From positions 1-57,279 of the forward strand of contig NZ_JABEQN010000027.1 in the NCBI RefSeq assembly GCF_014174165.1: a DNA stretch of 57,279 nucleotides, given 5' to 3'. Source of the stretch: Gluconacetobacter dulcium. GTDB taxonomy: Bacteria > Pseudomonadota > Alphaproteobacteria > Acetobacterales > Acetobacteraceae. A program made the position numbers and the translations under genes. Below the pieces are notes generated by a model. It had not been told where the DNA came from and ran no database searches. It saw only the letters and a program-made list of their open reading frames with translations. Shown one piece after another: positions 23,612 through 33,127 of the stretch; within the stretch, counting starts at the first letter, position 1, and each line of letters opens with the position of its first letter.

Positions 23612-24679
23612 ATGGAGGGATCGGACGCGGACAGGAACGCCACCGAACGGGACCCGCGCTGGCGCGGGATCGTGCATCGGGATCGGCGGGCCGACGGGTG
23701 GTTCTGGTATTCCGTGACCACCACGGGGGTCTATTGCCGGCCCTCCTGCCCCTCGCGCATGGCCCGGCCGGACAATGTGCGGATTCATGACACCATCGCG
23801 GACGCACGGGCGACAGGCGCGCGGCCCTGCCTGCGCTGCGACCCCGATGCGGCGGCGGACGCGGACGGGCGGAATGCGCGCGTCGTGCAGGCGTGCCGCC
23901 TGATCGAAGCCGGCGACAGGCGCCCGACCCTTGCCGCCCTGGCGCGCGCGGTCGGGTGGAGCCCCGGCCATTTCCAGCGTGTGTTCACCCGCGCCACCGG
24001 GCTTTCGCCGCGCCGATATGCCGATGCCTGCCGGAGCGGGCGCCTGCGCGCGGCCCTGCCCGCCGCGCCGCGTGTGACGGATGCGATCTATGCCGCCGGA
24101 TATGGGTCCAGCAGCCGCTTTTATGAAAAATCCGCCGGGATGCTGGGCATGACGCCGACCGCGCTGCGCCGGGGGGCGGTCGCCGAGCGGTTGCGCTTTG
24201 CCGTGGGGGCGTGTGCGCTGGGGGCGATCCTCGTGGCTTCCAGCGAACGGGGGATCGTGGCTATTCTGCTGGGGGATGACCCGGAACTGCTGGTGCGCGA
24301 TCTTCAGGATCGCTTTCCCCGTGCCGAGCTTGTCGGGGGCGACCGGGATTACGAAGCACTGGTGGCGCGGGTGGTCGGGTTTGTGGAAGCGCCTGCCATC
24401 GGGCTGGATCTGCCCCTCGATATTCGCGGCACGGCCTTTCAGCAGCGCGTGTGGGATGCGCTGCGGGAGATTCCGGCCGGGAATATTGCGACCTATCGCG
24501 ACATCGCGCGTCGGATCGGCGCCCCCGCTTCGGTAAGGGCGGTGGCGAATGCCTGTGGCGCCAATGCGCTGGCCGTTGCCATACCGTGCCATCGCGTGAT
24601 CCGCCATGACGGCACGGTTTCGGGGTATCGCTGGGGGGTCGCGCGCAAGGAGAGGCTGCTGGAACGGGAGAAATCCTGA
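23612..24679 (+). CDS. ada: Ada: methylated-DNA sensor, regulator and O6-methylguanine methyltransferase
   Basis: A 355-residue protein with all three parts of Ada. The N-terminal zinc site uses Cys42 and Cys46 (GVYCRPSCPSR) and Cys73 and Cys76 (ARPCLRCDP), where one Cys takes methyl groups from phosphotriesters. An AraC-type HTH pair follows (TLAALARAVGWSPGHFQRVF; AIYAAGYGSSSRFYEKS). The C-terminal methyltransferase ends with the acceptor motif AIPCHRVI, Cys326. GGAGGCGGAG directly precedes the ATG. It is the adaptive response switch to alkylation; an alkA-like gene lies some 19 kb away at 43561-44214. Confidence 0.95.
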   Translation: MEGSDADRNATERDPRWRGIVHRDRRADGWFWYSVTTTGVYCRPSCPSRMARPDNVRIHDTIADARATGARPCLRCDPDAAADADGRNARVVQACRLIEAGDRRPTLAALARAVGWSPGHFQRVFTRATGLSPRRYADACRSGRLRAALPAAPRVTDAIYAAGYGSSSRFYEKSAGMLGMTPTALRRGAVAERLRFAVGACALGAILVASSERGIVAILLGDDPELLVRDLQDRFPRAELVGGDRDYEALVARVVGFVEAPAIGLDLPLDIRGTAFQQRVWDALREIPAGNIATYRDIARRIGAPASVRAVANACGANALAVAIPCHRVIRHDGTVSGYRWGVARKERLLEREKS

Positions 24680-24762
24680 CCGGTCGCGCGATGTTTCCGC
24701 GTTGGGCGGTTGCCCGCCCCATGACGGGTCAGGCGTTCAGAACCTTGCGCGGCGAGGGAGGT

Positions 24763-26979
24763 CTACCAGCTATATCCTATGCTGGCCTGGGCGTTGCGGC
24801 GCTCGCCATAATAGCAATACTGGCCGGCGTAGCCGTAGGCGAAGCAGTTGGCGACATAATGCCGGTCGAAGATGTTGCGGACGCTGGCCGAAACCTTCCA
24901 TCCCCGGAGCGCGCGGGACAGGTTCGACAGATCGTAGCTGATGGACGCATCGAACAGCGCATATTGCGGGAGCCATACGCTGCCGTACGTCGCTTGTCCG
25001 CCATAGGTTTTTGCCGAATAGCGCATGCCGCCGCCGAAACCCAATCCTTTCGCCGGGCCTGACGGCATCGTGTAGAAGGCGAACAGCGAGGCATTGCCCT
25101 TGCCCGACTGGATCAGCGGCTTGCCGGTGGAATCGTCATGCACCCGCTGGACGCTGATGGCCGCCGTGAGCATGAGGTTGCGGAACGGATCGGCATGGGC
25201 CTCGAACTCGAACCCGTCCGAATGGACCAGCCCGCTTTGCAGATTGTAGCCCGTATTGGCGACGGAGACGAGGACGTTGCTCTGCTCGATATGAAAGCCC
25301 GCCGCGGTGAGCAGGAGGGACGTGCCCGGAAGCTGATATTTCAGCCCCCCTTCGAGCTGTTTTCCGACGGACGGGTTCGCCTGGCGCAACGTGGCCCCGC
25401 CGTCGTTGGAGACGCTGCCCGACTGCGGCTGGAAGGACGTGGCGTAGCTGATATAGGGCGCAAGGCCGAAATCGAAATGATAGAGGCCGGACGCGCGCCA
25501 GGTGATCTGGCTTGCATTCTGCCGCGTATCGGACTGGGACAGAAACTCGACCTGATGGGACCGGTACCAGTCGTTGCGGAGGCTGCCGGTCAGGATCAGA
25601 CGGTTCCAGCGGATCTCGTCCTGGCCGTAGGCACCGATCTGGTGGGACTCCGTGACGTAGTTCTGAGTCGGCGTCAGCGGGGGGATGACCATGTGGTAAT
25701 CGGGATGCAGGACATCCAGATCGGGCGCATCGCCGCCGGATTCCTTGTCGTTCGCTCTCTGCTGCATGTAGTCGAACCCGAACATCAGCGTATGACGCAG
25801 CGGCCCGGTGCGGACATGCCCCTTGAACTGGCTGTCGAATGCCAGGTTGTACACGTGCTCCCGCGTGCCGTATGCGGAGCGGGACAGCATGGTACCGGTG
25901 GTGCCGTCGCCGCCGTCGTCGTAATAGCCGTTGTCATAGACGCTGCGATATTCGGTCATGATATCGTCGTAGCGTCCGCGGGTGCTGAAGCTCCAGTCGT
26001 TATTGAAACGATGGTTGAAGAGATAGGTGATCGAACCCTGCCTGCGGTTGAATTTTTCCGAAGGGACATCACCATCGTAGAAATTTCGCGGCAGGTAGCC
26101 GTAGGATGCCCGCCTGAGGGAGCCGATCAGCGGGACACCGCCATAGGAGCCGTTCTCGGGGTCGTACTGGTAATTGCCCAGCAGGGTGAGGGTGGTCGGC
26201 CCGGTGCCGCCGAACGTGAAGGACGGGCTTATGCTGAAACGTCGGCTTCCCGTCTTGCTGAGTTGGGTGTGCTGCCCGTTCACCGTTCCGTATAGCCGGT
26301 AGCGGACCAGGCCGTCGTCCGTCGCGAAGCCGCCGACATCGGCATCGACGCGATAGAGATCGAACATGCCGCCGGTCGTGTTCACGCTGCCATAGGATCG
26401 CTGGTCGGTCGGCAGCTTGCTGGACAGTGCTGTGAGGCCGCCGGGGCTGGACTGGCCGTACAGCGCGGAGGCCGGGCCCTTGAGCAGTTCGACGCGATCC
26501 AGGCGGGAGGTATCGGTCTGGGCAACCGCGAAACCTGTCGGGCTGCTCTGCACTTTCAGCCCGTCGAGGAAGGTCGGCACCGTGAAGCCGCGCAGGTCGA
26601 ACAGATCGTAGCGCGTGCCCTCCCCGCCGCGCGTATCGGCGGTGATGCCGGCGGCGTAGCGCACCGCCTGGTTGAGCGTCAGGACGCCGCGCACATCCAT
26701 CTCGTCGCGCGTGATGACGGTGACCGACTGGGCCGTCTCGACCAGCGGCGTATTGGTCTTGGTCGCGGAAGAGGCGACGGTCGAGGCCATGCGTCCCCTG
26801 ACCTCGATCTGCTCCGCCTGCGGGGCATGTGCCTTGGATTGGGTGGTGGCGGTCTGGCCGGCGGGGGGCGTTCCGACCTTATGGGGCGTGTCGGTCTTTT
26901 TCTGCTGCCCGGCGGCGGCGGCCGCGTCGGTCAGAACAAGGGAAAAAAGAACCGTGTAGACAATCCTGCTGCGCTGCAT
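24763..26979 (-). CDS. TonB-dependent siderophore receptor
   Basis: A 738-residue outer-membrane receptor. The signal peptide is RIVYTVLFSLVLTDAAAAAG; a Q/A-rich linker precedes the plug, which begins TKTNTPLVETAQSVTVITRDEMD and contains LDRVELLKGPASALYGQSSPGG. The barrel ends VSASVRNIFDRHYVANC...QASIGYSW with the usual terminal aromatic residue. The plug phrasing matches the TonB siderophore receptor family (ferrichrome/ferrioxamine group). AGG lies eight bases before the ATG. The upstream 140 bases include an AT-rich patch near 27032-27053 that may hold an iron operator. It belongs with the AraC regulator and the EntS-like exporter upstream. Confidence 0.92.
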   Translation of the reverse strand: MQRSRIVYTVLFSLVLTDAAAAAGQQKKTDTPHKVGTPPAGQTATTQSKAHAPQAEQIEVRGRMASTVASSATKTNTPLVETAQSVTVITRDEMDVRGVLTLNQAVRYAAGITADTRGGEGTRYDLFDLRGFTVPTFLDGLKVQSSPTGFAVAQTDTSRLDRVELLKGPASALYGQSSPGGLTALSSKLPTDQRSYGSVNTTGGMFDLYRVDADVGGFATDDGLVRYRLYGTVNGQHTQLSKTGSRRFSISPSFTFGGTGPTTLTLLGNYQYDPENGSYGGVPLIGSLRRASYGYLPRNFYDGDVPSEKFNRRQGSITYLFNHRFNNDWSFSTRGRYDDIMTEYRSVYDNGYYDDGGDGTTGTMLSRSAYGTREHVYNLAFDSQFKGHVRTGPLRHTLMFGFDYMQQRANDKESGGDAPDLDVLHPDYHMVIPPLTPTQNYVTESHQIGAYGQDEIRWNRLILTGSLRNDWYRSHQVEFLSQSDTRQNASQITWRASGLYHFDFGLAPYISYATSFQPQSGSVSNDGGATLRQANPSVGKQLEGGLKYQLPGTSLLLTAAGFHIEQSNVLVSVANTGYNLQSGLVHSDGFEFEAHADPFRNLMLTAAISVQRVHDDSTGKPLIQSGKGNASLFAFYTMPSGPAKGLGFGGGMRYSAKTYGGQATYGSVWLPQYALFDASISYDLSNLSRALRGWKVSASVRNIFDRHYVANCFAYGYAGQYCYYGERRNAQASIGYSW

Positions 26980-27247
26980 ACCCGACCTGTTTCGTGACCC
27001 GATATCTTCCTGCGGAAGACGGTGATCGATGTTGATATTAAGAATAAGACTTAGTTGCGCCGATAGCCCTCTTTGGAGGTCCCATCAAGCGACGAACCTC
27101 CGGCTGGCCTGAACGCCAGTACATTCGGCCTGATCGCCGACATCGCGGTTTGCGGGACGGCGCGCATGATCGGACCGATGGCGTCGGGGGCGATCGTGTG
27201 GCGGAGGGTGGGGAAGGCCGTGCGCGGTGGGCGGGGCGCCCGTTCTG

Positions 27248-28027
27248 TTACGGGCGCGGTGCCGGCCCCGTGCCGGGCCGCAGCGTACTGGGGGCGACGC
27301 CGAAGGTTCTGTGGAACATCGTGCTGAAACTGCCGGCATTCTCATAGCCGAGATCGAACGCGACTTCCGCGATGGACTGGCCCGCCGCGATGCGCGATGC
27401 GGCTTCGATCACCCGCACCCGGCGACGCCAGGCCGCGAACCCCATCCCCATTTCCAGGTGAAACAGGCGGGTGAAGGTGCGCCGCGCCATGCCGGCCTCG
27501 CGCGCCCAATGGTCGATGTCGCGGCAGTCTCCCGGCTGGGCGGTAATGAGTTCGCACACGCGGCGCAGCCGGTGGTCCTGTGGAAAAAGCAGGCGTTCGG
27601 CGATCCGGGGGGCGCGCCCGATTTCATCGACCAGGAGCCGGGCGATGGCCGACATGCGATCGTCCATCGTGAAATCGTATTTCATGGCAATGATCTCGTC
27701 CACCAGCCCGCGCATGAGGGTGGACACGTCGAACATCCTGGGCGGCAGGTCGGCGCCGGTCAGAGCGGGATCGACATAGACGACCTGGAACGCCAGATCG
27801 GTGCGGCAGGTCGCCTGATGGAGCGTGTTGGCGGGGAGCCACAGGCCCTGGCCGGGGCCGAGGGTGAAGCTGCCGCGACAGGTGCCGACCGTCACCGTGC
27901 CGGCCAGAAACACGGAGAGCTGGCCACGGTCATGGGTATGGAACCCGTCCACGAACCCGCCGACATAGTGATCCGCGAAACCCACGACGGGCGGCGGATG
28001 ATGCGGAAGATCAGCCGTGCGTTTCAT
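27248..28027 (-). CDS. AraC family regulator with cupin sensor domain
   Basis: A 259-residue regulator. The N-terminal cupin has the motifs FHTHDRGQLSVFLAGTVTVG and GQGLWLPANTLHQA. The C-terminal AraC domain holds two helix-turn-helix units (DIDHWAREAGMARRTFTRLFHLEMGMGF and SIAEVAFDLGYENAGSFSTMFHRTFG). The ATG at 28027 is chosen over a GTG at 28060 because it starts the recognised fold. A hairpin GCGCCCGT/ACGGGCGC at 27236-27257 overlaps the stop codon. It lies between an EntS-like exporter and a siderophore receptor on the same strand, so it likely responds to a siderophore or its metabolite. Confidence 0.9.
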   Translation of the reverse strand: MKRTADLPHHPPPVVGFADHYVGGFVDGFHTHDRGQLSVFLAGTVTVGTCRGSFTLGPGQGLWLPANTLHQATCRTDLAFQVVYVDPALTGADLPPRMFDVSTLMRGLVDEIIAMKYDFTMDDRMSAIARLLVDEIGRAPRIAERLLFPQDHRLRRVCELITAQPGDCRDIDHWAREAGMARRTFTRLFHLEMGMGFAAWRRRVRVIEAASRIAAGQSIAEVAFDLGYENAGSFSTMFHRTFGVAPSTLRPGTGPAPRP

Positions 28028-28195
28028 GACGCCACGATTTCCATCCCTCTGTTCGCGCACGCGCCCCGGCGAGAGAGAATCCGCCTGCCGCGCGGGACGA
28101 TGTGCGAGAGGTGCGTATCACGCGGTGTGGCCGCTCTGCCAGGATGAGGCGGGGCGTTCGGCACGCGTGGGCGCCCGCTTCTTCCATGCACGGGT

Positions 28196-29422
28196 TCAGG
28201 GCGGGTTGCCTGCGTCCCGCCGCGACAGGGCCAGCAGGGCGACGAGCGCGGAGGCCAGTCCGGCGGCCGCGCCGACGCCCAGCGCCCAGCGCGGGCCGAA
28301 ACTGTCGGCGACCCAGCCGACGATGGGGGCGCCGATCGGCGTGCCGCCGAGGGCCACGCCGACGCGCAGGGCCATGACCCGGCCGCGCATTTCGGGCGGG
28401 GTGGAAAGCTGCACCAGGCTGTTGGTCGTGTTGGTGACGGTGAGGGCCGCGACGCCGATGACGACGAGCGCGGCGGCGAAGAGCCAGTAGCCCGGCGCGA
28501 GGGCGGCCAGCGCGCAGCCGAGGCCGAAAACGAATGCGCCCGTCAGCAGGGATTCGAAACGCGGCGCCATGCGGGCGGCGCCGAAAAAGGCGCCCGCCAT
28601 CGAGCCCAGCGCCATGATGGAGGACAGGATGCCGTAACCCCGCGCCCCGACATGAAAGACGCTGACGGCCATGGTGGAGATGAAGATGGGGAAGTTGAGG
28701 CCGAATGTGCCGATCAGGAACAGCATGATCAGGATCGCCCGGAGATCGGGGCGGCCCCACGCATAGCGGAACCCCTCGGTGAAATTGCCCTTGCGGCGGT
28801 GGACGCGGGCGCTCGGGCGCAGGGCGGCGACGCGCAGCGTGGCCAGCGAGAGGAGGACGCCCACGAAGGAGACCCCGTTGATGAGGAAGGACCAGCCGGT
28901 GCCGATGGCCGCGATCACCAGCCCCGAGACGGCCGGGCCGATCAGGCGGGCGGCGTTGAACGAGGTGGAGTTGAGCGCCACCGCGTTGTGCAGGTCGCGC
29001 TCGCCCACCAGTTCGGCCACGAAGGTCTGGCGGACCGGGGCATCGAACGCGGCGACGCAGCCGAACAGGAAGGCGAAGACATAGACGTGCCAGAGCCGGA
29101 CGATGCCCGCGACCGTCAGCGCGCCCAGCGCCAGGGCGAGGACGCCCATCGCCGCCTGGGTGACCATGAGCAGGCGGCGCTGGTTGAAATGGTCGGCGGC
29201 GAAGCCCGTCCAGGGCAGCAGGAGCATCTGCGGCCCGAATTGCAGGGCCATGACCAGACCGACCGCCGAGGCGTCGTGGTGCGTCAGTTCGGTCAGCACC
29301 AGCCAGTCCTGCGCCGTGTGCTGGACCCAGGTGCCGATATTGGAGACGAAGGCGCCGGCGGCCCAGATGCGGTAATTGACGATGCGCAGCGACCGGAAGA
29401 CGCCTGGGAGGCACCACATCAT
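28196..29422 (-). CDS. MFS transporter, EntS-like (MFS_3) exporter
   Basis: A 408-residue inner-membrane protein with 12 helices. RSLRIVNYRIWAAGAFVSNIGTWVQHTAQDWLVLTELT and the segment FDAPVRQTFVAELVGERDLHNAVALNSTSFNAARLIGPAVSGL are hallmarks of the MFS_3/EntS group, which includes the enterobactin exporter. Next to an AraC regulator and a siderophore receptor this suggests secretion of a siderophore, although no biosynthesis genes are in the window. Two adjacent ATG codons (29422, 29419) can start it. Confidence 0.85.
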   Translation of the reverse strand: MMWCLPGVFRSLRIVNYRIWAAGAFVSNIGTWVQHTAQDWLVLTELTHHDASAVGLVMALQFGPQMLLLPWTGFAADHFNQRRLLMVTQAAMGVLALALGALTVAGIVRLWHVYVFAFLFGCVAAFDAPVRQTFVAELVGERDLHNAVALNSTSFNAARLIGPAVSGLVIAAIGTGWSFLINGVSFVGVLLSLATLRVAALRPSARVHRRKGNFTEGFRYAWGRPDLRAILIMLFLIGTFGLNFPIFISTMAVSVFHVGARGYGILSSIMALGSMAGAFFGAARMAPRFESLLTGAFVFGLGCALAALAPGYWLFAAALVVIGVAALTVTNTTNSLVQLSTPPEMRGRVMALRVGVALGGTPIGAPIVGWVADSFGPRWALGVGAAAGLASALVALLALSRRDAGNPP

Positions 29423-29593
29423 GTCGGCGCCGGACTGTGGCCGGCAGGGCGGTGCATTGGCGGTCTCGCGGATCGGATCATGCGACGGGGCGGTGATGAA
29501 ACATCATGGCCACATGGCGCGCGACGTCCAGCGAAAGGCGCGTGGAGCCGGGATGCGAGAGACAGGATGCTGCGCGGGCGCCGGCGCGATCGC

Positions 29594-29643
29594 CAAAAAA
29601 AACGGGGGATACCCGGCCGCATGGGCCGGATATCCCCCGTTTG
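29594..29643 (-). terminator. Intrinsic terminator of the rplM-rpsI operon
   Basis: On the minus strand a long GC-rich stem (arm ACGGGGGATA with its complement, continuing CCGGCC/GGCCGG) with a short CATGC loop is followed by eight U residues. It begins 49 bases after the rpsI stop codon. Confidence 0.9.
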
Positions 29644-29691
29644 ATGTCCGCGCCGGCCGGGCGCTGTGCGCGCCCTGGCCGGATGGAGCAA

Positions 29692-30192
29692 TCAGCGCTT
29701 GCTGAACTGGAAGGAACGGCGGGCCTTGGCGCGGCCGTACTTCTTGCGCTCGACGACGCGCGAGTCGCGGGTCAGGAAGCCGGCGGCCTTCAGGATGCCG
29801 CGCAGCGTGGGCTCGTAATGCGTCAGCGCGCGGCTGATGCCGTGACGGACCGCGCCGGCCTGGCCGGACAGACCGCCGCCCGTGACCGTGCAGTAAACGT
29901 CGAACTGGTTGTAGCGGTCGGCCACCAGAAACGGCTGGGTGATCAGCATCCGCAGCACCGGACGGGCGAAGTAGGTGCCCACCGGACGGCCGTTGACCGT
30001 GATGTCGCCCTTGCCCGGCTTGATCCAGACGCGGGCAACCGCGTCCTTGCGGCGGCCGGTGGCGTAGGAACGGCCCTGCGCGTCGCGCTTGGCTTCGTAG
30101 ACCGGGGCATCCTGCGTGGAGACGACCTGGCCGGTTGCGACGGCATCCTTCAGGTCGGCCAGCGTGCCTGTACGCTCTTGGGTTTCAGACAT
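29692..30192 (-). CDS. rpsI: 30S ribosomal protein S9
   Basis: A 166-residue protein. The body begins [28 protein letters not shown] and ends in the basic tail [18 protein letters not shown] that reaches the P-site tRNA, ending in the universal KR. The 40-residue N-terminal extension is common in alphaproteobacteria. It follows rplM by four bases and ends at the terminator at 29594-29643. Confidence 0.98.
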   Translation of the reverse strand: MSETQERTGTLADLKDAVATGQVVSTQDAPVYEAKRDAQGRSYATGRRKDAVARVWIKPGKGDITVNGRPVGTYFARPVLRMLITQPFLVADRYNQFDVYCTVTGGGLSGQAGAVRHGISRALTHYEPTLRGILKAAGFLTRDSRVVERKKYGRAKARRSFQFSKR

Positions 30193-30196
30193 TCTA

Positions 30197-30679
30197 TCAG
30201 GCCCCGACCTTCTGGGTGTTGATGGTGTTCTTGCGGTTCAGCGCCGCGACGTCGAGCGTCGTGGGCTGCTGGCCGGCGTGCGGATGCTCGGTACCCGCAT
30301 AGACATACAGGTGCTTCATCTGCGCGCGCTGTAGCGGGCCGCGGGTGATCATGCGCTCGACCGCCTTCTTGACCACATGGCCGGGGTTCTTGCCCTCCAG
30401 CCGCTGGGTGATCGTGCGCTGCTTGATGCCGCCCGGATAGCCCGTGTGGTAATGGAACAGCTTCTGGCCGACCTTGTTGCCGGTGAGGCTGATCTTCTCG
30501 GCGTTGATCACGACGATGTTGTCGCCGCAATCGACATGCGGAGTGAACTGCGGCTTGTGCTTGCCGCGCAGGCGCTGCGCGATGATGGCGGCGAGACGTC
30601 CCAGAACGAGGCCTTCGGCGTCGATCAGGATCCAGTCTCGCGTCACCTCTGCGGGCTTCAGCGAGAGGGTGGTCTTCAT
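30197..30679 (-). CDS. rplM: 50S ribosomal protein L13
   Basis: A 160-residue protein with the L13 signatures [50 protein letters not shown] and [14 protein letters not shown]. First gene of the conserved rplM-rpsI operon. The ATG at 30679 follows CGGAACAC. A strong sigma-70-like promoter lies 47 to 75 bases upstream. Confidence 0.98.
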   Translation of the reverse strand: MKTTLSLKPAEVTRDWILIDAEGLVLGRLAAIIAQRLRGKHKPQFTPHVDCGDNIVVINAEKISLTGNKVGQKLFHYHTGYPGGIKQRTITQRLEGKNPGHVVKKAVERMITRGPLQRAQMKHLYVYAGTEHPHAGQQPTTLDVAALNRKNTINTQKVGA

Positions 30680-30725
30680 CTGTTTGTGTTCCGTCTGATG
30701 GATAGGGAGCGGTAACGGGTGGCGC

Positions 30726-30754
30726 GTTATCCGCGCACGCGGCCACTCCGTCAA
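30726..30754 (-). promoter_or_regulatory. Housekeeping promoter of rplM-rpsI
   Basis: On the minus strand TTGACG (30754-30749) is followed by exactly 17 bases and then GATAAC (30731-30726), a near-consensus -35/-10 pair with ideal spacing. Confidence 0.7.
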
Positions 30755-30896
30755 GACAAAAACGGGTTTTGCGCCGATTTTTCGGGCAACTAGCGATGCG
30801 GTATCCCCATACCACATCCTGGGCTCCATCGGGAGATTGCCCATCCGCATGGGAATGTTATAGCTGTCATACCGGCCATAGACGGGTGCCCCATAC

Positions 30897-32240
30897 GTGA
30901 AAAAACTGACTTCCGCCCTTGTTCTGCTACTGATCATCGTGATCGTGGGAGGGCTGGGCCTGCGGCATCTCGCCCAGAGCCGAATGGAATCCGCCATTGC
31001 CGACCTGCGGACGGCGATCGGCTCCGGCGCCAGCTTTACCTATGCCACCGCCTCGCCGCGCATTCTCGCCCGTGGCGCGCGGCTGACGGCGGTGACGTAT
31101 CGCAACCCCGGACTGACCCTGACGGCCTCCGAGGCCATCGTGGGCCGCGTGACCGGAAACGCGGTCGATGGCCAGCATATCGGCGCGCTGACGCTGCGCA
31201 ACGTCCAGATCATGGAACCGGGGGCCACGGCCTCGATCGCGTCGCTGGTGCTGAAGGGGCTGGTGCTGCCCAATAGCGGGCCGGACCTGTTCCGCACCCC
31301 CACCCCGCCGCGCCTGGACTCGATGGTGCTGGATTCGGCGCAGGTGAAGGACCTGCATGTGGCGGTGCCGGGCGGGCAGACCGACCTGACGATCGCCAAT
31401 GCCACCCTCCGCGATTACGGGCTGGGCCGGACCTCGCACCTGGATATCGAGACGCTTGCCGTGCAGATCCGCCTGGCGCCGTCGCGCCGCATCGGCATCG
31501 GCCATCTGCGCATCGACGGGCCGGATTTTGCCGGCCAGCTCGCCAGCCTGCTGCAATCGGGGCACCTGATCCATACGGTCGGCCGTCGCCGGTTTGACAT
31601 CTCGGCCCTGACCATCGATACCGCCAGCCCGCTGCTGCGCGTGGGGCATCTGGAAGCCGAGCAGGAAGCCACCACCAGCCAGGACGAGCTTGAGACCACC
31701 ATCACCGACCTGACCGCCTGGCCCAGCCCGCCGCAGGACCAGTCGCTGCTGCGGATGATCGGCTACGACCATTTCGCCGGCCGCATCCATGCCGTCAGCA
31801 CCCTTCAGCGCCAGAGCGGAACCATGACCCTGCATCCGCTGGATATCGACGCCCCGGACATGGGCCATATGACCATCCTGGCCGATCTGGACCAGATACC
31901 GGTCGATGACCTGGCCAACCTGCCCGAGACCGCGCGGATCGTCTCCGCCACCATCGACTGGCAGGACCATTCGCTGGCCGACCATGTGCTGGACGGGCTG
32001 GCCCGCGCCCGGCAGGTGGCGCCCGATGCCTACCGCCAGCAGATCCAGACCGCGCTGGCGGAGACGCCCGACCCCTCGATGCAGGCGCTGGGCCATTTCC
32101 TGGCCCGGCCGGACCAGCGGCTGCGCGTGATGCTGCGGCCGCCCCGGCCGATCAGCGTGCTGATGCTGGGCGTGGCGCTGTCGATGGCCGGCGACCCCGC
32201 CACGGCGGGCATGCTGGGCCTGTCGATCAGCCTCCCGTGA
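30897..32240 (+). CDS. Membrane-anchored periplasmic protein of unknown function
   Basis: A 447-residue protein from a GTG at 30897. The first 25 residues ([21 protein letters not shown]) form an uncleaved membrane anchor; the rest is a soluble, strand-rich region that repeatedly alternates short beta segments ([46 protein letters not shown]), like AsmA- or DUF945-type proteins that line the envelope. I do not assign a family. Its stop overlaps the start of the next gene (GTGA), so the two are translationally coupled. It is divergent from rplM. Confidence 0.7.
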   Translation: MKKLTSALVLLLIIVIVGGLGLRHLAQSRMESAIADLRTAIGSGASFTYATASPRILARGARLTAVTYRNPGLTLTASEAIVGRVTGNAVDGQHIGALTLRNVQIMEPGATASIASLVLKGLVLPNSGPDLFRTPTPPRLDSMVLDSAQVKDLHVAVPGGQTDLTIANATLRDYGLGRTSHLDIETLAVQIRLAPSRRIGIGHLRIDGPDFAGQLASLLQSGHLIHTVGRRRFDISALTIDTASPLLRVGHLEAEQEATTSQDELETTITDLTAWPSPPQDQSLLRMIGYDHFAGRIHAVSTLQRQSGTMTLHPLDIDAPDMGHMTILADLDQIPVDDLANLPETARIVSATIDWQDHSLADHVLDGLARARQVAPDAYRQQIQTALAETPDPSMQALGHFLARPDQRLRVMLRPPRPISVLMLGVALSMAGDPATAGMLGLSISLP

Positions 32241-33109
32241 GCCCTCCCCCGCTCCCCGGCGGGCCTGTGCATGTGATCGGTGCCTCCGGCCGGTCGGGGG
32301 TGGCCCTGTGCCGGGCGCTGCTGGAGCAGGGAACGCCCTTTGTCCCCGTAGTGCGCGATGCCGCCCGCTGGCGGGCGACCGGCCTGCCGGGCGAACCCGT
32401 GATCGCGGACCTGACGGGGCCGGCGGACGGGCTGCGCCGGGCGCTGGCGGGCGCGGCACGGGTGGCCAGCACCGCGCATGCGCGGCATGTGCCCGCCCTG
32501 CTGGCGGCGATGCCCGAAGGGGCCGCGCTGGTGTGTCTGGGCAGCACCCGCAAATTCACCCGCTGGCCCGACGCGCACGGCAACGGCGTGCTGGCCGGCG
32601 AGGCGGCGCTGATGGCATCGGGCCGCGACGGGGTTATCCTGCACCCCACCATGATCTATGGCGCGCAGGGCGAGAACAATGTGCGCCGGCTGGCGGCGCT
32701 GCTGCGCCGGTTGCCGGTGACGCCGCTGCCCGGCGGCGGGCACGCGCTGGTGCAGCCGATCCATCAGGACGACGTGACGCGCAGCATGCTGGCGGCGCTG
32801 GGCCGGGCATGGGACGGGCCTCATGCGCTGGTGATCGCGGGGGGGACCGCCCTCTCCTACCGGGATTTCGCCGCCATGGTGGCGCGGCATGCGGGCCTGA
32901 GGCCGCGCCCCGTGCTGCCGGTGCCGGCCGCGGCGATGATGGCGGCCGCGTGGGCGACCCGCGTGCTGCCGGGCCTGCCGCCGGTGGGGACCGCCGAAAT
33001 CCGGCGCCTGCTGGAAGACAAGGCGTTCGACACGGGGCCGATGGCACGGGATCTGGGCGTGGTGCCGATCGGCCTGGAGGACGGGCTGGGGCGGCTGTTC
33101 GGGCGCTGA
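32237..33109 (+). CDS. NAD(P)-binding protein, atypical SDR (NmrA/NAD-epimerase-like)
   Basis: A 290-residue protein. The N-terminus has the atypical-SDR nucleotide motif VHVIGASGRSGVALCRALLEQG, and later LVCLGSTRKFTRWPD and VILHPTMIYGAQGENN with the Y of the usual active site but without a clear YxxxK. Proteins of this type are complex I assembly-like factors or NADPH sensors. Its GTG start overlaps the stop of the upstream gene by four bases, so they form a coupled pair. Confidence 0.8.
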   Translation: MSPPPLPGGPVHVIGASGRSGVALCRALLEQGTPFVPVVRDAARWRATGLPGEPVIADLTGPADGLRRALAGAARVASTAHARHVPALLAAMPEGAALVCLGSTRKFTRWPDAHGNGVLAGEAALMASGRDGVILHPTMIYGAQGENNVRRLAALLRRLPVTPLPGGGHALVQPIHQDDVTRSMLAALGRAWDGPHALVIAGGTALSYRDFAAMVARHAGLRPRPVLPVPAAAMMAAAWATRVLPGLPPVGTAEIRRLLEDKAFDTGPMARDLGVVPIGLEDGLGRLFGR

Positions 33110-33127
33110 CCGTCGGCGGAGCCCGCC

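Noticed and set aside
23576-24607. Extension of the MFS reading frame across ada
   Set aside because: The added residues are P/R/H-rich shadow of ada; the MFS fold begins only downstream of 23494.
27073-27327. Small plus-strand ORF between the TonB receptor and AraC genes
   Set aside because: It overlaps the AraC 3' end antisense, has no recognised fold and its second half is Arg/Gly shadow sequence.
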